Positions 8,384 through 16,395 of a stretch of DNA of 64,000 nt are shown piece by piece. Source of the stretch: an uncultured Oscillospiraceae bacterium (lineage in GTDB: Bacteria; Bacillota; Clostridia; Oscillospirales; Oscillospiraceae); NCBI GenBank assembly GCA_944386845.1, contig CALXCP010000005.1, positions 1 to 64,000 of the forward strand, given 5' to 3'. The notes under the pieces are model-generated. The model saw only the letters and a list, made by a program, of their open reading frames with translations, was not told the DNA's origin and ran no database searches. The position numbers and the translations under genes are program-made. Numbering within the stretch: position 1 is the first letter of the stretch; each line of letters opens with the position of its first letter.

Positions 8384-8402
8384 GTTTTCTTCTCTATTCC
8401 GT

Positions 8403-9437
8403 CTATCTGCGGAAGCCGCCGCCCCGGCGGCCGCCGAAGCCTCCCCCGCGGGAGAAGCCGCCGCCCCGGCGCGCGCCGCCGAAGCCGCCTCCCCGGGAGA
8501 AGCCGCTCCCCCGGGAGGAGGAGCCGAAGCCCCCGCCCCGGGTAAAGCCTCCGCCCGGCCGGGACGCGCCGCCGCCGGGGAAGCCGCCGCCGGGCCGTCC
8601 CGGTCCGCCGGGCGGCGGGGGCGGCGGAGGCGGGGGTCGGTTGGCCCGGCGGCGGTACCAGCCGTAGCCCGGCCCGTGCCAGAACAGGATGGGCCGGAAC
8701 ACCACCGGCGGCGCACCGGGCCCCACATACCGCCGCCGGTAGGCGGAGTACCGGACTGCGTCCAGGATGGAGCACAGCAGGAGCAGCACCACCAGCGTCC
8801 CCACTGTCCAGAAGGCGACCTGGTGCCCCGTCTGCTGCGCCGGGCGCTGGAGCGCCCCCTGTCCGCCGCTGCCATAGGCCGTGCTGTACACGTCATTCAG
8901 CGCCGCGTACAGGGCCAGGATCCCGTCGTCATAGTCCCGGGCCTGCAGGTCCTCATACAGATACCCGTCCAGCAGCTGCCCCACGGCGCCCCCCAGGTCG
9001 TCGGTGGAGTATACCCGTCCCAGCATCTCCGCGAAGCGGTCGCCCACCCCGAGGTAGGCGTCCCGGGGCTCGATGGCCAGCACCAGCAGGGCGTCGTTCT
9101 CCCCCAGGCCGATCTCGGCGCTGAGGTCGTAGGTATAGGAGGCCAGGTCGCCGTCCTCCACCCGGTCCACGGTGGCCAGAGCCACGATGCTGCCGTACCG
9201 GGCGTCCCAGTTGGCGTTGTAGGTGCACACCCACTCCACCGTCTCCTGCTCCAGGACCTGGGAGCCGTCCCCGATCCAGGTGAGGTAGGCCTGGGTGGGC
9301 AGGGTGGTGTCCAGCTCGGCCGAGTTCCCATGGGGTGCCCGGACCGGGCCGCTCTTCCACTGCCCGATGGCCACGGCGGCGGCCACCATCACCACGGCCA
9401 GCAGGACGGCCACCCACCGCTTTCTCAGGATATTCAA
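8403..9437 (-). CDS. TPM-domain membrane protein with Pro and Arg-Gly-Gly rich tail
   Basis: The 344-residue protein has an N-terminal membrane anchor (about residues 8-25) and an extracytoplasmic TPM (TLP18.3/Psb32/MOLO-1, YgcG-like) domain recognisable from VEWVCTYNANWDARYGS, GENDALLVLAIEPRDAYLGVG and RDYDDGILALYAALN. A second transmembrane segment follows (about 212-232). The cytoplasmic tail holds a run of nine prolines and then repeated RGGGF/RGGGFGG units to the C-terminus, a strongly basic low-complexity region. TPM proteins are linked to envelope quality control and phospholipid or metal homeostasis in various bacteria, but no activity can be assigned here. It is the last gene of the xpaC-telA operon, 63 bases after telA. 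Confidence 0.82.
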   Translation of the reverse strand: MNILRKRWVAVLLAVVMVAAAVAIGQWKSGPVRAPHGNSAELDTTLPTQAYLTWIGDGSQVLEQETVEWVCTYNANWDARYGSIVALATVDRVEDGDLASYTYDLSAEIGLGENDALLVLAIEPRDAYLGVGDRFAEMLGRVYSTDDLGGAVGQLLDGYLYEDLQARDYDDGILALYAALNDVYSTAYGSGGQGALQRPAQQTGHQVAFWTVGTLVVLLLLCSILDAVRYSAYRRRYVGPGAPPVVFRPILFWHGPGYGWYRRRANRPPPPPPPPPGGPGRPGGGFPGGGASRPGGGFTRGGGFGSSSRGSGFSRGGGFGGARRGGGFSRGGGFGGRRGGGFRR

Positions 9438-9500
9438 CCGCCGCCCCCCTTTCCGCGTCTCTCAGTCACCGGTCTCGCCGGTGTCCGCGCTGCCCGCAGG

Positions 9501-10688
9501 TCAACCCCGCAGCTCCAGCAGCTTCTGCTTCAGCTCGCCCTCGATCCGGCCCAACTCAGCCTCGGCCTCCCTGCGCTTCTGGGCCCCCTCGGTCTGGATC
9601 TTCATGACCTCGTCCAGGGTCTCGATGAGCTGCTGGTTGGTGTGCTGCAGGGTCTCCACCGAGACCACGGAGCGCTCGGCCTCCCGGGCGGTGTCCACCG
9701 TGCCCATCTTCAGCAGGTCGGCGTTCTTCTGGAGCAGCTCGTTGGTCATGTCGGTGACGGCGGTCTGGGCGGCGGTGGCCTGCCGGCCGTGCTCCAGGCC
9801 CAGGGCCAGCACCATCTGGCTCTTCCACAGGGGGATGGTGTTCACCAGGGTGGACTGGATCTTCTCCAGCATCAGGGCATCGTTGTTCTGGAGCAGCCGG
9901 GTCTGGGGGCCCATCTGGACCGAGATCATCCGGGTCAGCTCCAGGTCGTGGAGCTTCTTCTCGAAGCGGCTGCACAGGTTGGCGAAGTCGTTGCAGGCCT
10001 GGGCGTCCTCCTGGCTCCCCGTCTCCTCGGCCTTCTTCTTCAGGTCGGCCAGGTCGTGGCCCCGGAGATATTCCAGGCGCTTCTTGCCCGCCAGGATGTA
10101 CATGGTGAGCTCCTTGTAGTACTTGGTGTTCAGGTCGTACATCTGGTCGAACATGGCGATGTCCTTCATGAGGATCACCTGGTGCTTCTCCAGGGCGGAG
10201 GCGATTTTGTCCACGTTGGCCTCCGCCTTGGTGTAGCTGGCCTTCATGGCCTCCAGCTCGTTTTTCTTCTTCTGGAAGAAGCCGAGGATGCCCCCCTTCT
10301 TCTCCTCCTTGTCCAGGCTCTTCAGCTCCACCACCAGGGAGGACAGGGCGTCCCCCACCTCCCCCAGGTCCTTGGTGCGCACCCCGTCCAGGGCGTGCTC
10401 GGAGAAGGAGGCGATGTTCTTCTGGGCGGCGGCCCCGTACTGGAGCACCACGGTGGCGTCGGTGACGTCGATCTTCTGGGCGAAGTCGTCCACCATCTTC
10501 CGCTCCGCCTCGGTGAGCATGGACTCGTCCAGCTTGACGGCGTGGGCATCCCGCTCCTTCTGTGCCGCGGCGGCGGCCTGGGCGTCCTGGGGCTGGGCGT
10601 CCAGGGTCAGCTCGGGGGCGGCGGCCTGGGCGGCCCCGGTGTCGGGGGTCAGGGTCAGCTCGGGGGTCATGTTCATTTCATCGCTCAT
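9501..10688 (-). CDS. Toxic anion resistance protein TelA family
   Basis: The 395-residue cytoplasmic protein belongs to the TelA/KlaA family, named for tellurite resistance in plasmids but in Firmicutes mostly associated with envelope stress and lantibiotic or cell-wall antibiotic tolerance. It is mainly helical and coiled-coil. Recognisable stretches are VLQYGAAAQKNIASFSEHAL, GGILGFFQKKKNELEAMKA, VILMKDIAMFDQMYDLN and SQMVLALGLEHGRQATAAQT. An Ala/Pro-rich N-terminal lead of about 35 residues precedes the conserved part. The start overlaps the upstream membrane gene by 11 bases. The xpaC-telA pair is a common Firmicutes arrangement, which supports the assignment. Confidence 0.92.
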   Translation of the reverse strand: MSDEMNMTPELTLTPDTGAAQAAAPELTLDAQPQDAQAAAAAQKERDAHAVKLDESMLTEAERKMVDDFAQKIDVTDATVVLQYGAAAQKNIASFSEHALDGVRTKDLGEVGDALSSLVVELKSLDKEEKKGGILGFFQKKKNELEAMKASYTKAEANVDKIASALEKHQVILMKDIAMFDQMYDLNTKYYKELTMYILAGKKRLEYLRGHDLADLKKKAEETGSQEDAQACNDFANLCSRFEKKLHDLELTRMISVQMGPQTRLLQNNDALMLEKIQSTLVNTIPLWKSQMVLALGLEHGRQATAAQTAVTDMTNELLQKNADLLKMGTVDTAREAERSVVSVETLQHTNQQLIETLDEVMKIQTEGAQKRREAEAELGRIEGELKQKLLELRG

Positions 10689-11136
10689 CGCAGGCTTCCT
10701 CCTCGTGATCGATCTCAGCAGATCTTGATCTCAGCTTGAAATATCTCCGCCAGTTCCAGGCCGCGCCTCCCGCCATCGCCAGGAGGATGGCCGCCCAGTA
10801 CAGCCGGTCGGTCCCCTCCGGGACGATCCAGAGCCACAGCCCCGCCCAGATCAGGGCGCAGGCCGACAGGAAAACACCGTCCCGCAGCCGGGGCCGGGGG
10901 CCGTCCTCCGGCCGCCGCCACACGGCGAACTGGTAGAAAAGCATCGCGGCCGCCAGGCCCCGGATGGCCCAGCCGGACCGGAAGCCGGCGGCGATGGCCG
11001 CCGTCTCCTCCGGGGAGAAGACGGGCCGGGCGGTCAGGGCGGCGTAGACGCCCGCCTCGTCCCAGATGCTCCAGCACAGCAGCAGGGCCGCGACCAGCAT
11101 CAGCCACCGCGGCCAGGCCGGCTTTCCGTTCTTCAC
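10678..11136 (-). CDS. Small integral membrane protein in the xpaC-telA operon
   Basis: The 152-residue product has four hydrophobic segments (about residues 11-35, 57-70, 87-106 and 112-127) separated by short charged loops such as WRRPEDGPRPRLRDG, and ends in a charged cytoplasmic tail (RSRSAEIDHEEEACDER). I recognise no named family. Its position between xpaC and telA, with an 11-base overlap into telA, indicates co-translation and probably a shared envelope-related job. The ATG at 11136 lies directly after a GAGA-rich ribosome site behind the xpaC stop. Confidence 0.75.
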   Translation of the reverse strand: MKNGKPAWPRWLMLVAALLLCWSIWDEAGVYAALTARPVFSPEETAAIAAGFRSGWAIRGLAAAMLFYQFAVWRRPEDGPRPRLRDGVFLSACALIWAGLWLWIVPEGTDRLYWAAILLAMAGGAAWNWRRYFKLRSRSAEIDHEEEACDER

Positions 11137-11151
11137 AGCGGTCTCCCCCTC

Positions 11152-11859
11152 TCACAGCTCCAAATGGACGCCGCCGGGATCCTCTCTGTCCGCGTCTGTA
11201 CCGGAGCCGCCGAGCCCCTCCCGGGCCAGCATCTGCTCCAGCACGGTGAGCTCGGCGGACAGGTCCAGGGCCTCGCCGCCGAACAGCTCGTCCAGCTGCT
11301 TGTCAAAGGCCGCCGTCAGGGCGTCCATCATCCGCTCCACCTTCTCCATCCCGGCGCCCACGTTGCCGCCGGACAGGCCGGTGTCCGCCATGCGGTCATA
11401 GGTGTTGAGGATCTTCAGCGCGGTGGGCAGGTAGTAGTTCAGGAACCGCCGGATCCGGGGCAGCTTGTCCGGCTGGGCCGCCACCTGGTCCACGATCTTC
11501 CGGGTGGTCTCCTCCAGGTGGTCGATCTGGGCGGAGATCCTCTCGTCGGCGATGGCGTCGTTGAGGCGGCGCAGCTCGGAGACCGCCTTGTCCCGCTCGG
11601 CCAGCAGGGCCGCCACCTCCGGGTCGGCGGCGGGCTCCTCCTCCGCCTTCGGGGCGCTTCGAGGGGCGGCGGGGGGCTCCTCCTCCGGGGCCGCCGCGTC
11701 GGGCCAGATGGTCTTGCCCAGCAGGAAGAAGGCCGCTGAGATCACCCCGCAGATGATATAGTCGCTCACCCGGTACAGGGGGAACAGGACGGCGTACGCC
11801 AGCCACACCAGCCCCACCAGGTAGATCGGCGCCACCGAGCGCCGGACGATCTTCGCCAC
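11152..11859 (-). CDS. xpaC: XpaC family protein (5-bromo-4-chloroindolyl phosphate hydrolysis protein)
   Basis: The 235-residue protein is an XpaC-like membrane-anchored protein, the usual partner of TelA. The start is taken as GTG at 11859 behind GGGGGGAG, giving MAKIVRRS; a longer frame upstream lacks a ribosome site. Two closely spaced hydrophobic helices (about residues 10-28 and 32-48) form a hairpin anchor. A Pro/Glu/Ala-rich linker leads into a helical domain with the family-like stretch PRIRRFLNYYLPTALKILNTYDRM and a C-terminal helix with DALTAAFDKQLDELFGGEAL. Its biochemical role is unknown despite the historical name. It heads the operon xpaC-membrane protein-telA-TPM from a near-perfect promoter. 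Confidence 0.88.
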   Translation of the reverse strand: MAKIVRRSVAPIYLVGLVWLAYAVLFPLYRVSDYIICGVISAAFFLLGKTIWPDAAAPEEEPPAAPRSAPKAEEEPAADPEVAALLAERDKAVSELRRLNDAIADERISAQIDHLEETTRKIVDQVAAQPDKLPRIRRFLNYYLPTALKILNTYDRMADTGLSGGNVGAGMEKVERMMDALTAAFDKQLDELFGGEALDLSAELTVLEQMLAREGLGGSGTDADREDPGGVHLEL

Positions 11860-11911
11860 GGGTCCTCTCCCCCCTCTCTGTCCCCTGCCGGGGCACAAAT
11901 GTACAGGATAT

Positions 11912-11940
11912 ATTGTAACGCAGTCCCCGTCTCCTGTCAA
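11912..11940 (-). promoter_or_regulatory. Sigma-A promoter of the xpaC-telA operon
   Basis: TTGACA (11940-11935), 17-base spacer and TACAAT (11917-11912) on the minus strand, about 50 bases before the xpaC start. Confidence 0.85.
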
Positions 11941-11975
11941 GCTGACGGGGGCGCGACGGCCCCTGTCGGTTTTCA

Positions 11976-12004
11976 TTGACTTTCCGCCTGGTGTCCGATA
12001 AAAT
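11976..12004 (+). promoter_or_regulatory. Sigma-A promoter of threonine ammonia-lyase
   Basis: TTGACT (11976-11981), 17-base spacer and TAAAAT (11999-12004), followed by an approximately 45-base leader to the ATG at 12057. It is divergent from the xpaC promoter. Confidence 0.8.
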
Positions 12005-12056
12005 AGTAAGTTGAAATGTGTTCTAACTATCCCCACAGAAAGGTCCTGATTCGTCC

Positions 12057-13274
12057 ATGACACTGGAGCAGTTCAAGACCGCCCGCAGCGTGCTGCAGGG
12101 GGTCATCGTCAACACCGGCCTCACCTTCAGCCCCGCCCTGTCCCGCTCCTGCGGCAACCAGGTCTACCTCAAGCCGGAGAACATGCAGGTCACCGGAGCG
12201 TACAAGATCCGGGGGGCCTACTATAAGATCAGCACCCTCACCGACGAGCAGAAGGCCCGGGGGCTGGTCACCGCCTCCGCCGGCAATCACGCCCAGGGGG
12301 TGGCCTACGCCGCCCAGGCCGCCGGGGTGGAGGCCACCGTGGTCATGCCCACCACCACCCCCCTGGTGAAGGTGAACAACACCAAGGACTACGGTGCCAA
12401 CGTGGTGCTCCACGGGGAGACCTTCGACGACGCCGCCGAGCTGGCCGCCCAGCTCTCCCGGGAGAAGGGGCTGACCTATGTCCACCCCTTCAACGACCTG
12501 ACCCTGGCCACCGGGCAGGGCACCATCGCCTATGAGATCTTCCAGTCCCTGCCCGACGTGGACGTGATCCTGGTGCCGGTGGGCGGCGGCGGGCTGGCCG
12601 CCGGGGTGTCCACCCTGGCCAAGCTGCTCAACCCCCACGTGAAAGTGTACGGGGTGGAGCCCGAGGGGGCGGCCTCCATGAAGGCCAGCCTGGAGGCCGG
12701 CCACGTGGTCACCCTGGACCGGGTGGAGACCATCGCCGACGGCGTGGCCGTCAAGACTCCGGGGGACGTGGTCTTCCCCTACATCCAGAAGAACCTGGAC
12801 GGCATCATCACCATCCGGGACGACGAGCTGGTGGACGCCTTCCTGGATATGATGGAAAAGCACAAGATGGTGGTGGAGAACGCCGGGCTGCTGCCCGTGG
12901 CGGCTCTGAACCACCTGGACTGCCGGGGCAGGAACGTGGTGCCGGTGCTCTCCGGGGGCAACATGGACGTGATCACCATGTCCTCCCTCGTGCAGCACGG
13001 GCTCATCAACCGGGGGCGGATCTTCACCTTCTCCGTCCATCTGCCCGACCGGCCGGGCGAGCTGCTCAGCGTGGCCCGCATCGTGGCCGGGGAGAACGGC
13101 AACATCATCAAGCTGGACCACAACCAGTTCGTCTCCATCAACCGGGCCTCCGCCGTGGAGCTGCGGGTCACCCTGGAGGCCTTCGGCCACAGCCACAAGG
13201 CCCGCATCCTGGACGCCCTGCGGGAGAACGGCTATGACGCCCGGGAGGTCATGACGGCCGACTTCTACTCCTGA
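12057..13274 (+). CDS. ilvA: Threonine ammonia-lyase with one ACT domain
   Basis: This PLP enzyme deaminates L-threonine to 2-oxobutyrate and ammonia, feeding isoleucine synthesis or energy metabolism. The 405-residue length matches the short, single-ACT form. The PLP lysine is in TGAYKIRG (Lys50), SAGNHAQGVAYAA is the substrate loop, and the glycine-rich phosphate loop is GGGGLAAG (about residue 180). A C-terminal ACT domain begins near residue 325 (TFSVHLPDRPGELLSVARI) and probably binds a regulatory amino acid or senses valine/isoleucine. It is a single-gene unit with its own promoter and a strong terminator. Whether it is biosynthetic (ilvA) or catabolic (tdcB) is not decided by sequence, since no ilv genes adjoin. 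Confidence 0.94.
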   Translation: MTLEQFKTARSVLQGVIVNTGLTFSPALSRSCGNQVYLKPENMQVTGAYKIRGAYYKISTLTDEQKARGLVTASAGNHAQGVAYAAQAAGVEATVVMPTTTPLVKVNNTKDYGANVVLHGETFDDAAELAAQLSREKGLTYVHPFNDLTLATGQGTIAYEIFQSLPDVDVILVPVGGGGLAAGVSTLAKLLNPHVKVYGVEPEGAASMKASLEAGHVVTLDRVETIADGVAVKTPGDVVFPYIQKNLDGIITIRDDELVDAFLDMMEKHKMVVENAGLLPVAALNHLDCRGRNVVPVLSGGNMDVITMSSLVQHGLINRGRIFTFSVHLPDRPGELLSVARIVAGENGNIIKLDHNQFVSINRASAVELRVTLEAFGHSHKARILDALRENGYDAREVMTADFYS

Positions 13275-13286
13275 CCCGCGTCTGTC

Positions 13287-13321
13287 GCCGTCCGCCGGGG
13301 CCCGGGGCCCCGGCGGACGGC
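13287..13321 (+). terminator. Terminator of ilvA
   Basis: A long inverted repeat (arms GCCGTCCGCCGGGG at 13287-13300 and its complement ending at 13321) starts 13 bases after the stop. No T-run follows. The rest of the spacer to rpe (13322-13544) shows G+C-rich stretches and an AT-rich patch before rpe, but no clear promoter. Confidence 0.6.
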
Positions 13322-13544
13322 TATCTGAAAAGCGGCGCACCGGCCGGGTCGTCGCCAGCCGGGCCGGAGACCGATGGGAGCGGCGGAGCGCCGGCCGCGG
13401 TCCCGGGGTGCCGTCCGCTCTGTATCCTATGCCTCCGGCGGGCCGCCGGTGTCCCCGCCCGCCGCCTCTTCCGACAGGATAGCAGCCCTTTCTGAACAGG
13501 GCATAAAGAGTTTTTGAAATTTTCCTGAAAGGTCGTGGAGCTTT

Positions 13545-14198
13545 ATGGTCAAGATCGCCCCTTCCATCCTCTCCGCCGACTTCGTCAACCTGGAGCGGGA
13601 CATCAAACGGGCGTCCTCCGCCGACTATCTCCATGTGGACGTGATGGACGGCGCCTTCGTGCCCAACCTCACCATCGGCGTGCCGGTGGTGGAGTCCATC
13701 CGGAAGTGCACCGACATGTTCCTGGACGTCCACCTGATGATCGACAAGCCGGAGCGGTACATCGACGCCTTCGCCCAGGCGGGGGCCGACCTGCTGTCCG
13801 TCCACCTGGAGGCCGACCACCCCACCCGCATCGCCCGGGCCCTGAAGCGCATGGAGGAGCACGGGGTGAAAAAGGCGGTGGCCCTGCGGCCCATCACGTC
13901 GGCCAACGCCGTCCTGCCCTACATCGAGGAGCTGGACCTGGTGCTGGTGATGACGGTGGAGCCCGGCTTCGGGGGACAGGCCTTCATGGAGTCCCAGCTG
14001 GACACCATCCGGCAGGTCCGGGCCATCATCGAGAAGTACAACCCCGCCTGCGAGCTGGAGGTGGACGGCGGCATCAACGCCAAAACCGCCCCTCTGGTGA
14101 CGGCGGCGGGGGCCAACGTGCTGGTGGCCGGGTCGGCCGTCTACGGAAAAGAGGACGTGGCCGGGGCCATCGCCGCCCTGCGGGCGGCGGCGGAGTGA
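13545..14198 (+). CDS. rpe: Ribulose-phosphate 3-epimerase
   Basis: Rpe interconverts D-ribulose 5-phosphate and D-xylulose 5-phosphate in the pentose phosphate pathway. The 217-residue TIM barrel has all family motifs: APSILSADFVNL, the metal-site YLHVDVMDGAFVPNLTIG, DVHLMIDKP, VHLEAD, MTVEPGFGGQ and EVDGGINAKT. The start at 13545 (ATGGTCAAG) follows GAAAGG/GGAG at suitable spacing. It stands alone: a repeat-rich spacer follows rather than another gene of the pathway. Confidence 0.96.
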   Translation: MVKIAPSILSADFVNLERDIKRASSADYLHVDVMDGAFVPNLTIGVPVVESIRKCTDMFLDVHLMIDKPERYIDAFAQAGADLLSVHLEADHPTRIARALKRMEEHGVKKAVALRPITSANAVLPYIEELDLVLVMTVEPGFGGQAFMESQLDTIRQVRAIIEKYNPACELEVDGGINAKTAPLVTAAGANVLVAGSAVYGKEDVAGAIAALRAAAE

Positions 14199-14202
14199 GG
14201 TC

Positions 14203-14305
14203 GGGGGCTCCATCCCCTATGACCCCCGGGAACTGGGGCGTGGTCCCGTCCCGCATCGGGTGGTGTGTCGTGGAAACTCCTACTGCGGTTTCGCCTGAGG
14301 GCGAG
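14203..14305. repeat. 103-base intergenic direct repeat, copy 1
   Basis: The first of two copies spaced exactly 140 bases apart, between rpe and recR. The last 55 bases (14251-14305) are identical to 14391-14445, and the first half is diverged but alignable (both begin GGGGGCTCC and continue CCCTATGACCCCCGG). No coding potential was recognised. It looks like one of the dispersed intergenic elements of Oscillospiraceae genomes. Confidence 0.8.
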
Positions 14306-14342
14306 ATTTTTCTGAACCCGCCCACCACCCTTTTATGGTATA

Positions 14343-14445
14343 GGGGGCTCCGCCCCCTATGACCCCCGGTTCCCGGGGGGTGATACCGCCCCGCATCGGG
14401 TGGTGTGTCGTGGAAACTCCTACTGCGGTTTCGCCTGAGGGCGAG
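14343..14445. repeat. 103-base intergenic direct repeat, copy 2
   Basis: The second copy of the element at 14203-14305, identical over its last 55 bases. Between the copies lies a 37-base stretch (ATTTTTCTGAACCCGCCCAC and on) that is not repeated again. Confidence 0.8.
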
Positions 14446-14505
14446 TGACTTTCTGCGCCGACAGAAAGTCACCAAAGACCGGCTCAAGGACCCATGGTCC
14501 TTGAG
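14445..14505. repeat. Two short palindromes in the rpe-recR spacer
   Basis: The inverted repeat GTGACTTTCTG / CAGAAAGTCAC (14445-14455 and 14462-14472) is followed by CTCAAGGACC / GGTCCTTGAG (14483-14492 and 14496-14505). Both would fold as tight hairpins. They abut the second direct-repeat copy and probably belong to the same mobile or REP-like element. Confidence 0.65.
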
Positions 14506-14679
14506 AATCTCCTTCTCATCAGGACCTACGGCTTGCCTGCCTCTCTTTTCGGCGCTCCGTGAGCCGACGCGGCCCGGTCCCGCCTGCTGCCGCCCGTGGG
14601 CAGTCGAAGGACCGTCTGCCCCCGACGGAAAGGCGCCTTGCGGGGGTGGTCGTCGGGGCGTTCCGCCTCTGCGAAAGGC

Positions 14680-14774
14680 GGCGGGGGCAAGCCCCCGCCC
14701 TACAAGGTGCGGTTTCGCCGAGGCCTATCGGGTATCCGGACCGTCCACCGCCGGGCGGCCACACGGGGCCGCCC
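14680..14774. repeat. Two G+C-rich REP-like hairpins
   Basis: GCGGGGGC-AA-GCCCCCGC (14681-14698) is followed at 14753-14774 by GGGCGGCC and its complement around a six-base loop. Each is followed by a CCCTAC or CCTAC motif on the plus strand. Hairpins of this design are dispersed between genes in gut clostridia (from memory). I see no gene in 14506-14806. Confidence 0.6.
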
Positions 14775-14805
14775 CTACGGCAGGACCAAACCCGCCCCGT
14801 CCCCG

Positions 14806-14897
14806 GAAATTCCTAATTCCTCATTCCTAATTCCTAATTTTCGTGAACTATCTTCACTCTCCACTCTTCACTTTTCGCTCTTAACTCTTCGCTTTTC
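14806..14897. repeat. AT-rich tandem-like repeat before recR
   Basis: Iterated AATTCCTAATTCC-type units (about 14807-14840) lead into pyrimidine-rich CTTCACTCT/CTCTTCACTTTT iterations (about 14851-14896). The block differs sharply in composition from the surrounding DNA and ends 40 bases before the recR start. It may carry the recR promoter, but no consensus pair was found. Confidence 0.6.
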
Positions 14898-14936
14898 CCA
14901 ATCCCCCTGCGGCCCCGCCGCGAAAGGAGAAGTCCC

Positions 14937-15539
14937 ATGCCGTATTTCCCCGCAGCACTGGAAAAACTGGTGGAGCAATTCGCCCGCATCCCCGGGGTGG
15001 GGCGCAAATCCGCCCAGCGGATGGCCTTTTTCGTCCTCTCCCTGCCGGACAAGGAGGCCGCCGCCTTTGCCGACGCCATCACCGCCGCCAAGCGGACCAT
15101 CCACTGCTGCCCGGTGTGCCAGAACCTCACCGACGCCGACGGCCCCTGCGCCATCTGCGCCAGCCCCAGACGGGACCACAGCGTCATCTGCGTGGTGGCC
15201 GACCCCAAGGACGTGATGGCCCTGGAGCGCTCCCAGGAGTACCGGGGGGTGTACCACGTGCTCCACGGGGTCATCTCCCCCATGAACCACGTGGGGCCCG
15301 ACGACCTGCGGGTCAGGGAGCTGGTGGACCGGGTGGCCGCCGGCGGAGTGAGCGAGGTCATCATGGCCACCAACCCGGACACCGAGGGGGAGACCACCGC
15401 CCTCTACCTGTCTCGGCTGCTCAAGCCCTTCCAGGTGAAGGTGACCCGGCTGGCCTACGGCATCCCGGTGGGCAGCCACCTTGAGTTCGCCGACGACGCC
15501 ACCCTGATGCGGGCGATGGAGGGGCGCTGTGAGATTTGA
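14937..15539 (+). CDS. recR: Recombination mediator protein RecR
   Basis: RecR works with RecO/RecF to load RecA at stalled forks and gaps. The 200-residue length is typical. The helix-hairpin-helix region is IPGVGRKSAQRMAFF, the zinc finger is CCPVCQNLTDADGPCAIC (about residues 57-74), and the Toprim domain follows with ICVVADPKDVMALE, YHVLHGVISP and the acidic motif ATNPDTEGE. The C-terminal Walker-like segment is AYGIPVGSHLEFADDATL. The start at 14937 follows GAAAGGAGAAG. recR usually follows dnaX and ybaB, but here it follows the repeat block. It overlaps the next gene by 11 bases. Confidence 0.96.
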   Translation: MPYFPAALEKLVEQFARIPGVGRKSAQRMAFFVLSLPDKEAAAFADAITAAKRTIHCCPVCQNLTDADGPCAICASPRRDHSVICVVADPKDVMALERSQEYRGVYHVLHGVISPMNHVGPDDLRVRELVDRVAAGGVSEVIMATNPDTEGETTALYLSRLLKPFQVKVTRLAYGIPVGSHLEFADDATLMRAMEGRCEI

Positions 15540-16290
15540 CCGCGTTCTCAACTGGCGGGCGCGCGGCCTGCCCGCCTACGGGATGCACCTGGGCCGGTTC
15601 CTGTTCCGGCTGTGCGTGTTCCTGTCGGTGCTGGTCTGCTATCTCCTGGCCCCCGGGCGGCTGGACCTCACCCGCCCCTGGCGGGAGATCGGCCCGATCG
15701 CCCCGGGGCACATCCTGTGCGTCATCCTGCTGGTGGCCATGCTCCGGCTCCACCGGAAGAAGCCCGGCATGTCCATGGGCCGTCTGAAGCAGTATCCGGA
15801 CTGCGCCGTCCCCGACCTGCGCCGCCCACAGGAGGAGATCCGGGCCGCCGTCCGGCGCAAGGACCTCGGGGCGCTGAAGGTGCTGGCCGTGTGGCTGGCG
15901 GGCAACGCCGTGGTGGCCCTGCTCTACTTCCGGGACCGCATCGGGGTGGCCGAGCTGGTGCTGCTGTGCGCCTTCTACTACCTGTCCGACATCATCTGCA
16001 TCCTGTTCTTCTGCCCCTTTCAGCTGCTCTTCCTCGGCAACCGGTGCTGCATCAACTGCCGCATCTTCGCCTGGGGCTCCTGGATGACGGCCACCCCGCT
16101 GGTCCTCCTCCCCGCCCCGCTGCCCTATGCGGTGGTGGTCCTCTCCCTGACCCTGCTGGCCCGGTGGGAATACCACGTGTTCCGCTCTCCGGAGAACTTC
16201 TGGATGGGCTCCAATCGCAATCTGCGGTGTGAGTCGTGCACTGAGCGGCTCTGCCGCACCAAGCTCTACCCGCCCCTGCGGGAGGAATGA
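15529..16290 (+). CDS. Polytopic membrane protein with cysteine-rich tail, unknown function
   Basis: This 253-residue protein begins at GTG 15529 inside the end of recR, so it is translationally coupled to it. Hydrophobic segments lie at about residues 24-43, 58-75, 121-140, 145-172 and 185-215. Cysteines are frequent: FFCPFQ and NRCCINCR in the membrane half, and RCESCTERLC near the C-terminus, where CX2C and CX4C spacing would suit a metal or redox site. I recognise no family. The link with recR is probably only genomic. Confidence 0.72.
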   Translation: MRFDRVLNWRARGLPAYGMHLGRFLFRLCVFLSVLVCYLLAPGRLDLTRPWREIGPIAPGHILCVILLVAMLRLHRKKPGMSMGRLKQYPDCAVPDLRRPQEEIRAAVRRKDLGALKVLAVWLAGNAVVALLYFRDRIGVAELVLLCAFYYLSDIICILFFCPFQLLFLGNRCCINCRIFAWGSWMTATPLVLLPAPLPYAVVVLSLTLLARWEYHVFRSPENFWMGSNRNLRCESCTERLCRTKLYPPLREE

Positions 16291-16315
16291 CGCCTCCCCG
16301 CACCCCTCCACATCG

Positions 16316-16350
16316 AAAAGCGGCCCGTCCAAAATGGACGGGCCGCTTTT
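16316..16350. terminator. Bidirectional terminator
   Basis: Perfect 16-base arms (16316-16331 and 16335-16350) start with AAAA and end with TTTT, so the hairpin has a T-run in both directions. It serves the convergent membrane-protein gene (+) and the solute-binding protein gene (-). Confidence 0.88.
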
Positions 16351-16395
16351 ACGGTCAGATCTCCGGCTCGGTCCGGACAGGGGCAGTTCCGATGC

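Noticed and set aside
7134..10739. A very long open frame (about 1200 codons) on the plus strand
   Set aside because: It runs antisense through dehydrogenase, TPM and TelA genes that have clear homology, and its residues are Gly/His/Pro/Val-rich as expected for shadow frames in GC-rich DNA. The same holds for other long antisense frames in the window.
14203..14445. CRISPR array from the repeated element
   Set aside because: There are only two copies of a 103-base unit with no short regular spacers and no cas genes.
14199..14936. Coding sequence in the rpe-recR spacer
   Set aside because: Open frames cross the repeats on both strands but have no ribosome sites or recognisable domains, and they owe their length to high GC content.
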